Shown in pieces: positions 1-10,254 of a stretch of 64,000 bases of DNA; position 1 is the stretch's first letter, and every line of letters starts with the position of its first letter. The position numbers and the translations under genes are program-made. The notes below the pieces were generated by a model. It was not told the DNA's origin. It ran no database searches and was given only the letters and a program-made list of their open reading frames with translations. The stretch comes from Salvia splendens (taxonomy: Eukaryota; Streptophyta; Magnoliopsida; Lamiales; Lamiaceae), in assembly GCF_004379255.2 (NCBI RefSeq), contig NC_056042.1, positions 15,981,901-16,045,900 of the forward strand. Reading direction: 5' to 3'.

Positions 1-1170
1 CTTCATGTAATTCCTCTTTGAAGTCCAATTTGGGATCTTTGCTGAGTGTTTCAGTTGCCCTTGAGTTGTTGAATTCTGTCACAGAAATGAATCTTTGTTG
101 CATTATTCAGAGACTGGCAGATGCTAGAGTTGAACTCACGAATGTCTTATCAGCTTTTGGAGAAAAGTCTTATGCCGGAATTGTAAGTGATGGACCTCAT
201 GGTATTCACTAATGACGTTTTCATAAAGCTCTAGATGTTGTAGCAATGCGGTAATCATTTCAAGCTAGTGGCATATGTGTAAAATTATTGTTGCTGAAGA
301 TAATCTCAATTAGTTAATTTACAATGTTTGGTTTGTGTACTTTTTTGTAGCCCGACAAGACGTCAGGAACGAATAAGGAACAGCTTCATGCTGTAGCTCC
401 TGCACTGGATAAACTATGGAAACAAAAGGATGAGAAGACAAAAGAATATTCTGATGTTCAATCTCAAATACAGAAGATATCTGCAGGTAATTTCTCGTTG
501 AAGGTTAATTTAGGATCTTTGCTGAGTGTTTCAGTTGCCCTCGAGTAGTTGCATTCTGACACAGAAATGAATCTTTTTTCCTGCAGAAAATTTGGGATGA
601 AGTTGGTGAAAATGACGAAGAACGAGACAAAATTCTTCTCAATTGGATTAATAGTACTTGGATGTGTACAAGAGGAAAGTTTACCTGACTGTGAAATCTA
701 GAGCCCACCTTTTTCAGACATTGGCAGATGCTAGAGTTGAACTCACCAATCTATTATCAGCTTTTGGAGAAAAGACTTATGTCGGAATTGTAAGTGATGA
801 ACCTCATGGTGTTCGATAATGACATTTTCTTAAAGCTGTAAATGATATAGTAATGTTGCAATCAGTAAATTTTTTGTAGAATTATTTTTGCTGAAGAGTA
901 TCTTAGTTAGTAAAATTTACAATGTTTGGTTTATTTACTTTTTTGCAGCCTAGGAATAAACAAGGAACAGCTTGAAGCTATAGCTCCTGCACTGGATAAA
1001 CTATGGAAACAAAAGGATGAGAAGATAAAGAGTTTTCTGGTGTTCAATGTCAAATATAGAAGATAAACTACGGAGATTTCAAAAAGCATATGCAATGACA
1101 CCCTAGCTGGGCTGGCTAGACTGTTTTAGCACTAAAGGAAGACAAGGAGCAAAGATTGCAAAAGGTTGTT
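1..1170 (+). pseudogene. MAP65 gene fragment, copy A (degenerate, intron-bearing)
   Basis: Decayed exons of a plant MAP65 (PRC1/Ase1-type) microtubule-bundling protein, with introns kept. Blocks at about 100-182 (LADARVELTN, then GEKSYAGI, followed by GTAAGT), 351-486 (PDKTSGTNKEQL, then LWKQKDEKTKE and SDVQSQIQKIS after a TTTTTTGTAG acceptor), 587-792 (KIWDEVGENDEERDKILL), 948-1070 and 1070-1166 (a block resembling NDTLAxLA) follow the order of MAP65 N-terminal coiled-coil exons. The ADARVELTN and KEQL blocks occur twice, so the fragment is internally duplicated. Frameshifts and stops break every exon after the first, and the C-terminal microtubule-binding half is absent. The first coding exon lies before the window start; compare copy B at 9206. 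Assignment rests on remembered family motifs. Not expected to make protein. Confidence 0.75.
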
Positions 1171-1289
1171 ACTTTTGGATGATTTATGATTGTTACTTTT
1201 GGATGCAACTTGTATAAAATGAATTTTCTTATTATTTATTTAACGTATGCAACTCTCATTCTCTATTTAAAAAGCAACTTGTATAAAAT

Positions 1290-1850
1290 GAATTTTCTTA
1301 TGATCGAGATCATTATATCTTGCATTTTCTATTTTTCCGGTCTGAGCAGGACAAGGTGCTCGAACCAGAAGAGCTTCTCCTAAGGTTGTGGGTTCTGTAC
1401 CGACTGAGGAGAGTGTATCTGATGGTATGTGTACAGTGTTGTCATTGTTTTGCATTTGAACAATGTTTCTGGCCAATGTTGTGAACTCCCCACGTAGCCT
1501 AGGATTGAGGCAATTCAATGCTGTCTCTTACTTTTGCAAAATCTATCCACCCCCTGGCCTATCCCAATCCTCAATTAGGTTCTAGGTTTTGCTTGAACTG
1601 CAATTTTATGTGCAACACTGTTTTGGCTCAACCATCTTAAGCTTTAAAAATTGAAGCTGACTTTGTAAATGATACTGCTATTATACCTTCTTGTTTAGAG
1701 GCTTAGATTTATAGCTGTCTTTTACGACTCTAAGATATCGTCCCTGACATCAGGAGATAGATGAGTATGATGACCTTGTTTGTGCAGTTGATACATTCAA
1801 TCCTTTGGAGAAGTCTGAATTTTGGGAAGGGTGGTACGTGGCCTATCTTT
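1290..1850 (+). pseudogene. MOR1/XMAP215 gene fragment, copy A part 1
   Basis: Two exon-like blocks from a MOR1 (XMAP215 family, TOG-domain microtubule polymerase) gene lie directly after the MAP65 fragment in the same orientation. The block at about 1350-1424 encodes an EQDK-type linker followed by VPTEES and ends at GATG/GTATGT. The block at 1754-1833 encodes EIDEYDDLV...PVDTFNPLEKS.FWEG and ends at a GTACGT donor-like site. Both match the linker between the first and second TOG domains. A frameshift separates the start and end of the first block. The following intron is interrupted by Copia-1, whose target duplication TCTTT is at 1846-1850, and the gene continues at 7209. Confidence 0.75.
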
Positions 1851-2265
1851 TGTAGGAATATATGTAGGTTTTTAAAGAGATTGAATACTTGGATAATTTA
1901 GAATCGTGTGAAAAACACTTTCAGATCAAGTATTTTGTGGATACAAAATCTATGATCGGATAAGACTAAATTCATCTATATCTTTTAGTTTAGAATTTCT
2001 GTTTATATTTATACACAACACTACAGAATTAACTGCCACGACAGTTAATTTAACCGCCAAAATGGGTAACTGTTTTGTGCAGTTTTGGCGCTAATGACAA
2101 ACTGTTATTAACTGCCAAACAGTTAACGTCATTTAAATGTATAACAGAATTATGAAATACTGAGTTTCATAATAACCTTAATACATTTAATACCAGCAAA
2201 TCATATCATTAATATATTATAAAGTATTTAGTAATACTTTCATATAATACACTAAAATTCCAACA
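1851..2265 (-). repeat. Copia-1 3' LTR
   Basis: The downstream LTR of the minus-strand element, 415 bp. On the minus strand it begins TGTTGGAATTTTAG and ends ATTCCTACA. TCTTT lies immediately outside it at 1846-1850. Confidence 0.95.
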
Positions 2266-2280
2266 TTCCTCCCCCATTTT
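2266..2280 (-). other. Copia-1 polypurine tract
   Basis: Immediately inside the 3' LTR the minus strand reads AAAATGGGGGAGGAA, a purine run in the position where plus-strand DNA synthesis is primed in LTR retrotransposons. Confidence 0.8.
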
Positions 2281-2772
2281 AGTGTTACCATAAAACAAAA
2301 CAGAAAATAAAATTGTGCATAAATGAAAATATCCTAAGGATTGAATTTTCATCTTAGCATGTTAATATACAAATATTCGAATATAAGAGTGTTCTGAGAA
2401 TTGAACTCTTATTATTACATTGAATATCAGATTTAACATACACACAATTTTCAAACTAAAATCTAAACATGACACTTATTTAAAACAAGTCTAGTGTCCT
2501 TATCCTTCAATGAACATGTATAAAGCTAAGTCCAAAGCTTTACTGGAACAACTTGGATTCCATGTTCATATAGGTAATCTTTTCATCTTGTTCTGCCAAA
2601 ACACTTGTCAAAAGATTATTAAGAAGTGAAACTTCAACCTTAGTTATGCTGACAGTTGTAAACACATACCTTGAGTGATTAAACATGTGTCAAATCCTAC
2701 TGTTTGGCTTTCCACATTGAATTTCACATTTAACATTTAGTTAAAAGGAAATTGGGTATCCAAACATTAGAA
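2281..2772 (-). other. Copia-1 non-coding region between gag-pol stop and polypurine tract
   Basis: About 490 bp of AT-rich sequence with no supported gene, lying between the end of the polyprotein and the polypurine tract. It presumably belongs to the 3' untranslated part of the element's RNA. Confidence 0.6.
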
Positions 2773-5700
2773 TTATATGAACTTTAAACCCACCCTTTTA
2801 GCAGACTTGTGCACTAAGTCTCTTGCTAAACCCTTGGTTAGATGATCTGCCAGATTTTGTTGAGTCCCAACAAATTCTACTGATATCACACCATTCGTGA
2901 TCAATTCCCTAACCATGCTATGTCTAACACCTAAATGTCTAGACTTGCCATTGTAAACTTGACTATATACCTTAGCCAATGTAGCAGCACTATCACACCT
3001 CATGGATATAGGTGAGATAGGTTTTGGCCACAGAGGAATTTCATAGATTAAATTCCTTAACCACTCAGCCTCTTTGCCTGCTGCTGCTAATGCAACAAAT
3101 TCAGACTCCATGGTTGAATTTGTTATGCATGTTTGCTTCTTTGATGCCCAAGAGATTGCTCCTCCTCCAAGTAGAAATATCCATCCACTTGTTGAGGAAT
3201 GATCTTCTAAGTTAGTAATCCAACTAGCATCCGAATATCCTTCTAAAACAGACGGAAATTCATTGTAAGCCAAGCAATAATTCTGTGTTCCTTTCAAATA
3301 CTTAAACACCCTCCTTATGGCCTGCCAGTGATGAATGCTAGGATTATGAGTATACCTACTCAATTTTCCCACTGCAAATGCAATATCAGGCCTTGTACTA
3401 ATCATTGCATACATCAGACAGCCAATGGCCTTTGAGTATTCCAATTGCGAAATTGCATTGCCTTTGTTTGGCAATAATTTGATATTGGGATCAATAGGAG
3501 TACTAACGGGTGCACAGTCACCATGATTGAATTTCTTCAACACCTTCTCAATATAGTGAGATTGAGAGATAGAAATCTCCTTAGAGGAATTTCTTTTGAT
3601 CCTAATTCCCAAAATGACCTCTGCCTCTCCTAAGTCTTTCATAGAAAACTTAGAAGATAGAAAATCTTTGGTTTGATCAATCTGATCTTGACTGGTTCCA
3701 AAGATGAGCATGTCGTCAACATAAAGACAAATGATGACCCCATTTCCTGATTTGTCAAATCTGGAATAAACACATTTATCTGCTTGATTCAGTGTGAATC
3801 CATTTGATAAAACAGTGTCATCAAACTTTTGATGCCATTGCTTAGGTGCTTGTTTCAATCCATACAAGGATTTTACCAATTTGCACACTTTGTATTCATT
3901 ACCAGGAAGTATAAATCCTTCAGGCTGTTTCATGTAGACTTCTTCATTCAAGTCTCCATTTAAAAATGCTGTCTTTACATCCATTTGATGGATTAAAAGT
4001 TTATGAATAGCAGCCATAGCTACTAGCAGCCTTATGGTTGAAATCCTAGCCACAGGTGCATAGGTGTCAAAATAATCTATGCCCTCCTTTTGTCTAAAAC
4101 CTTGAATCACAAGCCTTGCCTTGAATTTATCAATTGACCCATCAGTTTTCATTTTTTTCTTGAAAATCCATTTACATCCCAGAGGTTTACAACCAAGGGG
4201 TAAATCAGTCAATTCCCATGTGTTATTTTGCAGAATGGAATCCATTTCATCATCAATGGCTTCCTTCCAAAATGACACATCTCTAGAATTCATAGCTTCA
4301 TTGAATGTCTTAGGATCTTCTTCTATGTTGAAACAATAGAAGTACTGAGATTGAATCTCATCTCTCGATCCTTCAATCAAATGGAGCTGAAAATTTCCAT
4401 CCATGCCCACAGGTTTCCTTGGTCTTACACTTCTTCTTACCCAATGCTGAGTAGAAGGTTCATCAGAATCTTGTTGATCATTCAACATTCTGTTTTCTTG
4501 AATTGGGTTTAAATCCTTAGGTCTTGAAATAGAAGTGAATCTATTTTCATCAAATATAGCATCTCTGGATTCCATAACAGAATTCACAGAAACAGCTTTG
4601 TTTGGTTCTAGGACAAAGAACCTATAAGCTTTAGAATGTTGTGCATATCCAATGAAAATGCAGTCAATTCCTTTTTCACCTAAGGTTTTTCTTTTAGGAT
4701 CATTTAACCTGACCACAGCCCTGCAGCCCCAAACCTTAAAGTAACTCAGGTTTGGAGGTTTTCCAAACCATAATTCATAGGGAGTTGCCTTACTTTTGTT
4801 GTTTGGTACCCTATTTAAAATGTAACAGGCTGTTAACATAGCTTCTCCCCAAAATCCTTCATTTAAACCAGAATAAGAAAGCATAGAGTTTACCATTTCC
4901 TTTAGCACTCTATTTTTCCTTTCTGAAATTCCATTTTGTTGTGGGGTATATGGGGCTGTTACTTGATGTATTATTCCAACTGATTGAAAGTATTCAGGGT
5001 CATAATACTCACCTCCCCTATCTGATCTAAACACTTTAATCATCTCACCCTTTTGGAGTTCAACCTCTGTTTTGTATATCTTAAATTTGTCCAAAGCCTC
5101 ATCTTTGGTGTTTAGAAGATATACATAACAATACCTAGTTGAATCATCTATGAAAGTAATGACATACCTTTTATTTCCCATAGATGGGGTTGAGTGAAAG
5201 TCACATAAATCACTGTGGATTAATTGCAAAGGTTTAGATTCCCTAACAACATCCTTAAATGGGAGCCTGGTTATTTTGGTTAACATGCATGTTTTACATC
5301 TGTCATTGTTGACAGTAAATGCAGGAATAAGACTGTTTTTGGACATTTCTACAATTCTTTTATAGTGCACATGTCCTAGTCTTTCATGCCAAAGCTTAGA
5401 GTTTGGAGAATTACTAGAAGTGACGACAAAGGCATTTTTGTCTTTAAATGGTAAATTAAGATTCAGCCTAAACATTCCATCACATAAATATCCAAAGCCA
5501 ACAAATACACCATGCTTAGATAATACATATTTATTAGATTCAATAACTTGTTTATATCCAAGGTTATTTAGAACCGGACTAGACAACAAGTTTTTCCTAA
5601 CATTAGGTACATACAATACATTTCTTAACAGTAAACAGTTTCCAGAAGTAAATACTATCTTAATATTTCCTATTCCTTCAATTGATTCAGAAGTCCTGTT

Positions 5701-6771
5701 GCCCATTCTAACTTCAGACCCATCCACATTAGTTTGCAATGATGTGAACCACCTTCTATCCTTGCAAACATGACTTGTGGCCCCTGAATCAACCCACCAA
5801 TTGTTCTCATCATCCTGCAAATAAGTTGCAGTTGATGTTTCAGAAATTTGGTTTAAATTAGGAATATTAAGATAAGGTAAAACCATACCCTTTTGTGCAT
5901 CCGGATCTTGTGATCCAGAGTTGTCAGGTTTGGTTCTACTAGAACTTGCACCATTCTTCTTGTTCTTTTTACCACTTCTGCAGTCCTTCTTAAAGTGACC
6001 CTCCTTTCCACATTTCCAACAAGTAAATTTGGATTTCTTGTTTGTGTAATTGTCACCAAAGTTGCCCTTTCTTTTGCCTTTGGACTTGTTACCAGTATCC
6101 ATCATGTTAACAGATGGATTAACAGCCACACCCTTATCTTTGGGTTTTCCTTTCTCTTGATTCCTTAAGGATTCTTCAATTCTGAGATGGCTGCCCAATT
6201 GGACCAAGGAAAGTTCTTCCTTTTGATGTTTAAGGGTGTGTTTAAAGTCCCTCCAAGATGGGGGCAGTTTGTCAATCACACTGGAAACAGAAATGGATTC
6301 ATCCATTTTCATGTGGTGTTGTTCAAACTGTCCCAGAATCCGGAGTAGTTCATTGTATTGTTCCATAACTGGCCTTGAGTCTATCATTTTGTAGTTATTG
6401 AAATCACTTACAAGGAATTTCCGGCTTGAAGCATCTTCAGCCATGTATTTGGCTTCCAAAGAATCCCAAAGTTCCTTGGCAGATTCTGCATTTTGATAGA
6501 TGTCGAACAGGGAATCATTCATACCAGTCAAGATGTGCCCTAAGCATGTGTAGTCATCAGTTTCCCACTTCTTTCTCCTTCTGGTCTGTTCCAGGGTTTC
6601 TTCTTCTCCTTCATTAGACACAGGCATCGGGGTACTCAGAACATACACCACCTTCATTGATGTCAGAAAGAAGTGCATCTTTTTCTGCCATCTTCTGAAA
6701 TCTACCCCTTCAAACTTGTCGAGTCTTGTGATTCTGGATGCCATGTCTCTCACAGTTTCTCCTCCAGTCAT
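2773..6771 (-). CDS. Copia-1 Gag-Pol polyprotein
   Basis: A single open frame of 1332 residues. I start at the ATG at 6771 (MTGGETVRDMASRITRLDKF), only 22 bp inside the 5' LTR; the three codons before it open with TTG. Domains in order: Copia-type gag (about 15-200); CCHC zinc knuckle CWKCGKEGHFKKDC (about 250-263); aspartic protease with WWVDSGATSH (about 325); integrase zinc-binding domain LWHERLGH...CKTC (about 460-500); integrase core from HSDLCDFH (about 520); reverse transcriptase with YVDDMLIFG (about 1015); RNase H with YSDASW and STMESEF (about 1180 onward). The order protease-integrase-RT-RNase H is diagnostic of Ty1/Copia. Length and all key motifs look complete, with no stop or frameshift. 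Lineage within Copia is not assigned. Confidence 0.96.
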   Translation of the reverse strand: MTGGETVRDMASRITRLDKFEGVDFRRWQKKMHFFLTSMKVVYVLSTPMPVSNEGEEETLEQTRRRKKWETDDYTCLGHILTGMNDSLFDIYQNAESAKELWDSLEAKYMAEDASSRKFLVSDFNNYKMIDSRPVMEQYNELLRILGQFEQHHMKMDESISVSSVIDKLPPSWRDFKHTLKHQKEELSLVQLGSHLRIEESLRNQEKGKPKDKGVAVNPSVNMMDTGNKSKGKRKGNFGDNYTNKKSKFTCWKCGKEGHFKKDCRSGKKNKKNGASSSRTKPDNSGSQDPDAQKGMVLPYLNIPNLNQISETSTATYLQDDENNWWVDSGATSHVCKDRRWFTSLQTNVDGSEVRMGNRTSESIEGIGNIKIVFTSGNCLLLRNVLYVPNVRKNLLSSPVLNNLGYKQVIESNKYVLSKHGVFVGFGYLCDGMFRLNLNLPFKDKNAFVVTSSNSPNSKLWHERLGHVHYKRIVEMSKNSLIPAFTVNNDRCKTCMLTKITRLPFKDVVRESKPLQLIHSDLCDFHSTPSMGNKRYVITFIDDSTRYCYVYLLNTKDEALDKFKIYKTEVELQKGEMIKVFRSDRGGEYYDPEYFQSVGIIHQVTAPYTPQQNGISERKNRVLKEMVNSMLSYSGLNEGFWGEAMLTACYILNRVPNNKSKATPYELWFGKPPNLSYFKVWGCRAVVRLNDPKRKTLGEKGIDCIFIGYAQHSKAYRFFVLEPNKAVSVNSVMESRDAIFDENRFTSISRPKDLNPIQENRMLNDQQDSDEPSTQHWVRRSVRPRKPVGMDGNFQLHLIEGSRDEIQSQYFYCFNIEEDPKTFNEAMNSRDVSFWKEAIDDEMDSILQNNTWELTDLPLGCKPLGCKWIFKKKMKTDGSIDKFKARLVIQGFRQKEGIDYFDTYAPVARISTIRLLVAMAAIHKLLIHQMDVKTAFLNGDLNEEVYMKQPEGFILPGNEYKVCKLVKSLYGLKQAPKQWHQKFDDTVLSNGFTLNQADKCVYSRFDKSGNGVIICLYVDDMLIFGTSQDQIDQTKDFLSSKFSMKDLGEAEVILGIRIKRNSSKEISISQSHYIEKVLKKFNHGDCAPVSTPIDPNIKLLPNKGNAISQLEYSKAIGCLMYAMISTRPDIAFAVGKLSRYTHNPSIHHWQAIRRVFKYLKGTQNYCLAYNEFPSVLEGYSDASWITNLEDHSSTSGWIFLLGGGAISWASKKQTCITNSTMESEFVALAAAGKEAEWLRNLIYEIPLWPKPISPISMRCDSAATLAKVYSQVYNGKSRHLGVRHSMVRELITNGVISVEFVGTQQNLADHLTKGLARDLVHKSAKRVGLKFI

Positions 6772-6793
6772 CTTGTACAATTTACTTGATCTT

Positions 6794-7208
6794 TGTAGGA
6801 ATATATGTAGGTTTTTAAAGAGATTGAATACTTGGATAATTTAGAATCGTGTGAAAAACACTTTCAGATCAAGTATTTTGTGGATACAAAATCTATGATC
6901 GGATAAGACTAAATTCATCTATATCTTTTAGTTTAGAATTTCTGTTTATATTTATACACAACACTACAGAATTAACTGCCACGACAGTTAATTTAACCGC
7001 CAAAATGGGTAACTGTTTTGTGCAGTTTTGGCGCTAATGACAAACTGTTATTAACTGCCAAACAGTTAACGTCATTTAAATGTATAACAGAATTATGAAA
7101 TACTGAGTTTCATAATAACCTTAATACATTTAATACCAGCAAATCATATCATTAATATATTATAAAGTATTTAGTAATACTTTCATATAATACACTAAAA
7201 TTCCAACA
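6794..7208 (-). repeat. Copia-1 5' LTR
   Basis: The upstream LTR of the minus-strand element, 415 bp, matching 1851-2265 base for base as far as I can read by eye. It should carry the element's promoter. It contains two inverted-repeat motifs with TTAACTG/CAGTTAA arms (6972-6991, 7051-7069) and a TTTTGGCGC string (7026-7034). Confidence 0.95.
6972..7069. promoter_or_regulatory. Palindromic MYB-like and E2F-like motif cluster in the Copia-1 LTR
   Basis: Two 7-bp inverted repeats, TTAACTG-(6 bp)-CAGTTAA at 6972-6991 and TTAACTG-(5 bp)-CAGTTAA at 7051-7069, surround a further GCCAAAA...TTTTGGC inverted repeat. CNGTTR and AACNG are known MYB-binding cores, and TTTGGCGC (within 7026-7034) fits the E2F consensus TTTSSCGC. 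The same set recurs in the 3' LTR. That these act as promoter elements is inference. Confidence 0.35.
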
Positions 7209-8606
7209 TCTTTATCGTTTACCAATAACAAATATTCAAAAAATAATCTAATTTAGCCTTTTATTCGTACTTTTTGTGTTTTATTTCCAAAAAGCTTTAA
7301 AACGGTGTGATAGGAAATGGCTGGTGCTGAATTAACCGAACTTGCATCCACCAAAAAGATTGCTCCAGCTGATTTTTCAGAACTTTGTTGAACATTAAAG
7401 AAGGTATGCTATGGTTTCCTTGACCACAAGTCCACAACTTAATCCAGTTTTTTTTTTAATTTTATGCTGAACATATTGTTGGTGTTATTATCGTGACCAA
7501 GTAATTGATGTTGCCTGCACAACACTTTTGAATTTTGCAGGTTGTCACAGGTGTAAACATTACTGTATGAAAAAAAAATGAAAAAAGGAAAGAAAAGAAA
7601 AAAAGGAAGAGATAAAGAAAAAAAAGAAAAAAGAAAAAAAAATTTGTTGTTGCAGTTGAAGGTGTTAAAGCACCAGGCGACCTTGCAGGGGTCTGAGAAC
7701 CCATTTTTCGGCCGGTTGTCGCTTCTTATTGCCTCTACTACTGGTTAGTCCATAACTGTGTTATATTTTTTTAAAATTACACTGCCCTATAAAAATGATA
7801 ATACATGTGTTTTTGAGTAGTTATTTGAATTTTTCATTCTAGGGGATTATCGTTGATGTGTAAATTGTACAAATGTCATATTTAGGTTTTGCAATTATTT
7901 CCTTTTCTAATTAGAGTTGGAATAGAGATAACACCCGGCAGCCTTTAGAGTTAATAATATATAATCTCAGTCCAGTCACTCCCTAAGCTTGTAAATGCAT
8001 CTGTGAGTTTTGATTATTGCTTAATATGATGTTGAATTTTGGTGACGATGTGTAGGAGAAATTGATGGAGAAGGAAGAAACCTACTTCAACGGAGGCCCT
8101 TGCCCAACTCTTCAGGCAATGCTCAAGTCCGGATAGTTGCATGATCTTCCTTTATTTCAGTTCTGGACTGTGCAAGCCTCCTTGTGCTGCGTTATTGATC
8201 ACATGCTAACTAAATGAAGTGTTCTCGAGCACTGGAATTAACGGTCTTAAGTTGCATAAGATATGAATGTATTTTCTAGTAGTTTCTGTTACCTACTTGG
8301 AAATATGTTCTGAAATTACTACAAAATCACCTAATTTGGCTTACCTATTGTTTGAACCAATAAATTATATGCATGATTAATTAAGGAACAAAAGAAGATG
8401 TGGTTTTGATTTTGGTTTGTAATGAGAGAGTTCTTTCTACGGGTTTAATCCTACTGATTATTAGTTTTCTTGCAGATATGAAGGTGGCAGTGAAAAACAA
8501 AGTTCCTCTTGTAAGATCGTTGACGTTGAGCTGTGTTACATTACTGTATTAAAAGCGACCATACTTAAGGTTCACAAGGAATATGTTCCCATATATGCAT
8601 GGAGGT
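7209..8606 (+). pseudogene. MOR1/XMAP215 gene fragment, copy A part 2
   Basis: Continuation of the MOR1 relic after Copia-1. Exon-like blocks: 7291-7403 (ELTELASTKKIAPADFSEL, stop, TLKK, then GTATGC); 7541-7567 plus 7643-7743 (VVTGVNITV, then VAVEGVKAPGDLAGV, stop, and a degenerate RPVVASYCL before GTTAGT); 8056-8140 (EKLMEKEE...LQAMLKSG after a TGTGTAG acceptor); 8476-8606 (DMKVAVKNKVPLVRS, then KEYVP-like). These follow the exon order of the second TOG domain of plant MOR1. Stops and frameshifts occur in most blocks. A purine-rich tract splits the second block. Confidence 0.75.
7569..7642 (+). repeat. Purine-rich low-complexity tract inside a MOR1 exon relic (copy A)
   Basis: About 74 bp of A/G-only sequence, mostly A with GG and single G, interrupts the codons between VNITV and VAVE of the MOR1 relic. 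The equivalent site in copy B (11417-11549) holds a longer tract. Confidence 0.8.
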
Positions 8607-9185
8607 TAGTTAGTAGCATAATGTGTTCTCTCACCTGATTTAGTTATATATTGGGTAACTGAATTATAGTTATATTTGATGTTTTTTTATAGGAATATGT
8701 TTTAACCTTTGTCATTTTACTCTCAGGTGTGGTTCAATCTCCTCGAGGAGTTATAACCACGGGGTAAATTTTCAAACGTAACTATATTTTTCTCATTATT
8801 GTGGAATGAGCTCATTGCGAAGCACTATTACGATTTGACTATAATCTGAAATAAAGAAGAGATCATGAAATTTAGAATCATTTTCTATTATCTTCTGACA
8901 TACCAATGGGATGAAATTGATTGGTATCTTAGGGCCTAACGTGTAACTTTGAAACCACATTCAATGTTCTTAAATGCTCATGATTTCTTTAGGCTGTGCA
9001 GTAGCCTTTGATATAGTTATTTATAAAATATTTGATAATATGGAGAGCTTAGCCCTTTAATGAGATTGTGTCCGTGATTCCATATGCACTCTTCTCCTTA
9101 TCCTGAAATTATTGCTGATGTAAGTTGTGCCAGATTGCAGTGTCTACGAGGTATGGTGGAATTCATGATTCATCTTTTTTTACAG
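8607..9185 (+). other. Intron-like or diverged MOR1 sequence with no supported gene
   Basis: AT-rich sequence between the last recognisable MOR1 exon of copy A and the MAP65 start of copy B. A possible weak exon remnant lies at about 8727-8764. Nothing else recognised. Confidence 0.5.
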
Positions 9186-10170
9186 GTTTCCTTTGCACTA
9201 GTAGAATGAATATGAAGCAAACCACTTGCGGATCTTTGCTGCAGCAACTTCATGTAATTCCTCATTGAAGTCTAATTTGGGTACTTTGCTGAGTGTTTCA
9301 GTTGCCCTTGAGTTGTTGAATTCTGTCACAGAAATGAATCTTTGTTGCATTATTCAGAGTCTGGCAGATGCTAGAGGCTTGAGTTGAACTCACCAATCTC
9401 TTATCAGCTTTTGGAGAAAAGACTTATGCCGGAATTGTAAGTGATGGACCTCATGGTATTCATTAATGACATTTTCTTAAAGCTCTAGATGTTATAGCAA
9501 TGCGGTAATCATTTCAAGCTAGTGGCATATGTGTAAAATTATTGTTGCTGAAGATAATCTCAATTAGTAAATTTACAATGTTTGGTTTGTGTACTTTTTT
9601 GCAGCCTGACAAGACGTCAGGAACGAATAAGGAACAGCTTCAAGCTATAGCTCCTGCACCGGATAAACTATGGAAACAAAAGGATGAGAAGACGAAAGAG
9701 AATTCTGATGTTCAATCTCAAATACAGAAGATATCTGCGGAGATTGTTGGAACTAGGGTCCAGGGTGAGAATATCACAGTTGAGGAGTTCAATCTATCCA
9801 TCAAAAAAATAGATGAGTTTAATGCTCAGCTTCAAGATCTTCAAAAGGAAAAGGTGACTACTTTTTTTCATGCTGAGTTTGGTAAATGCTTTTGGACTAT
9901 CTCTCTAAAGTCTAAACAGTGAACTGTTCTTGGCTTGTATATCTTGGTTTTCTAAAGTGACAGGCTGCACAAGGTTATTGACTTGTCACCACAGTCACAA
10001 TCTTTGTGCTGTCCTTGGCATGGACTTCTTTACTATTGTCACAGAAGTACATCCAAGGCTGAATGACGCAACTAGTGTTCAGTCAGAAGCATCTGCAATG
10101 ACACCCTTGCTGAGCTGGCGAGGCTGTTTTAGCACTAAAGGAAGACAAGAAGCAAAGATTGCAAAAGGTT
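9186..10170 (+). pseudogene. MAP65 gene fragment, copy B, with N-terminal exon
   Basis: A second, better preserved copy of the MAP65 relic. It includes the first coding exon (ATG at 9206; MKQTTCGSLLQQLH, then GTAATT), which matches the MAP65 N-terminus. It continues with about 9353-9437 (the ADARVELTN exon, carrying a short duplication that shifts frame), 9605-9853 (PDKTSGTNKEQL, SDVQSQIQKI, NLSIKKIDEFNAQLQDLQKEK, then GTGACT), and 9964-10168 (HNLCAVLGMDFFTIVTEVHP, then LNDATSVQSEAS). These correspond to roughly the first 250 residues of a protein near 580 residues. The KIWDEVGE exon present in copy A is missing here. The rest of MAP65 is absent, and MOR1 sequence follows in the same direction. 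Confidence 0.8.
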
Positions 10171-10254
10171 GTTACTTTTTTGGATGATTTATGATTGTTA
10201 CTTTTGGATGCAACATGTATAAAATGAATTTTCTTATGATCGAGATCATTATAT

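Larger units (their letters stand above)
1851..7208 (-). mobile_element. Copia-1: complete Ty1/Copia LTR retrotransposon
   Basis: A 5358-bp element on the minus strand, bounded by 415-bp LTRs (1851-2265 and 6794-7208) that I read as identical. It is flanked by a 5-bp target duplication TCTTT (1846-1850 and 7209-7213). The LTR ends are TGTAGGAAT...ATTCCAACA read on the plus strand, the TG...CA form usual for the family. It carries one uninterrupted gag-pol frame and a polypurine tract beside the 3' LTR. Identical LTRs and an open frame imply a very recent insertion that may still be competent. It sits in an intron of the decayed MOR1 copy A. Confidence 0.97.
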
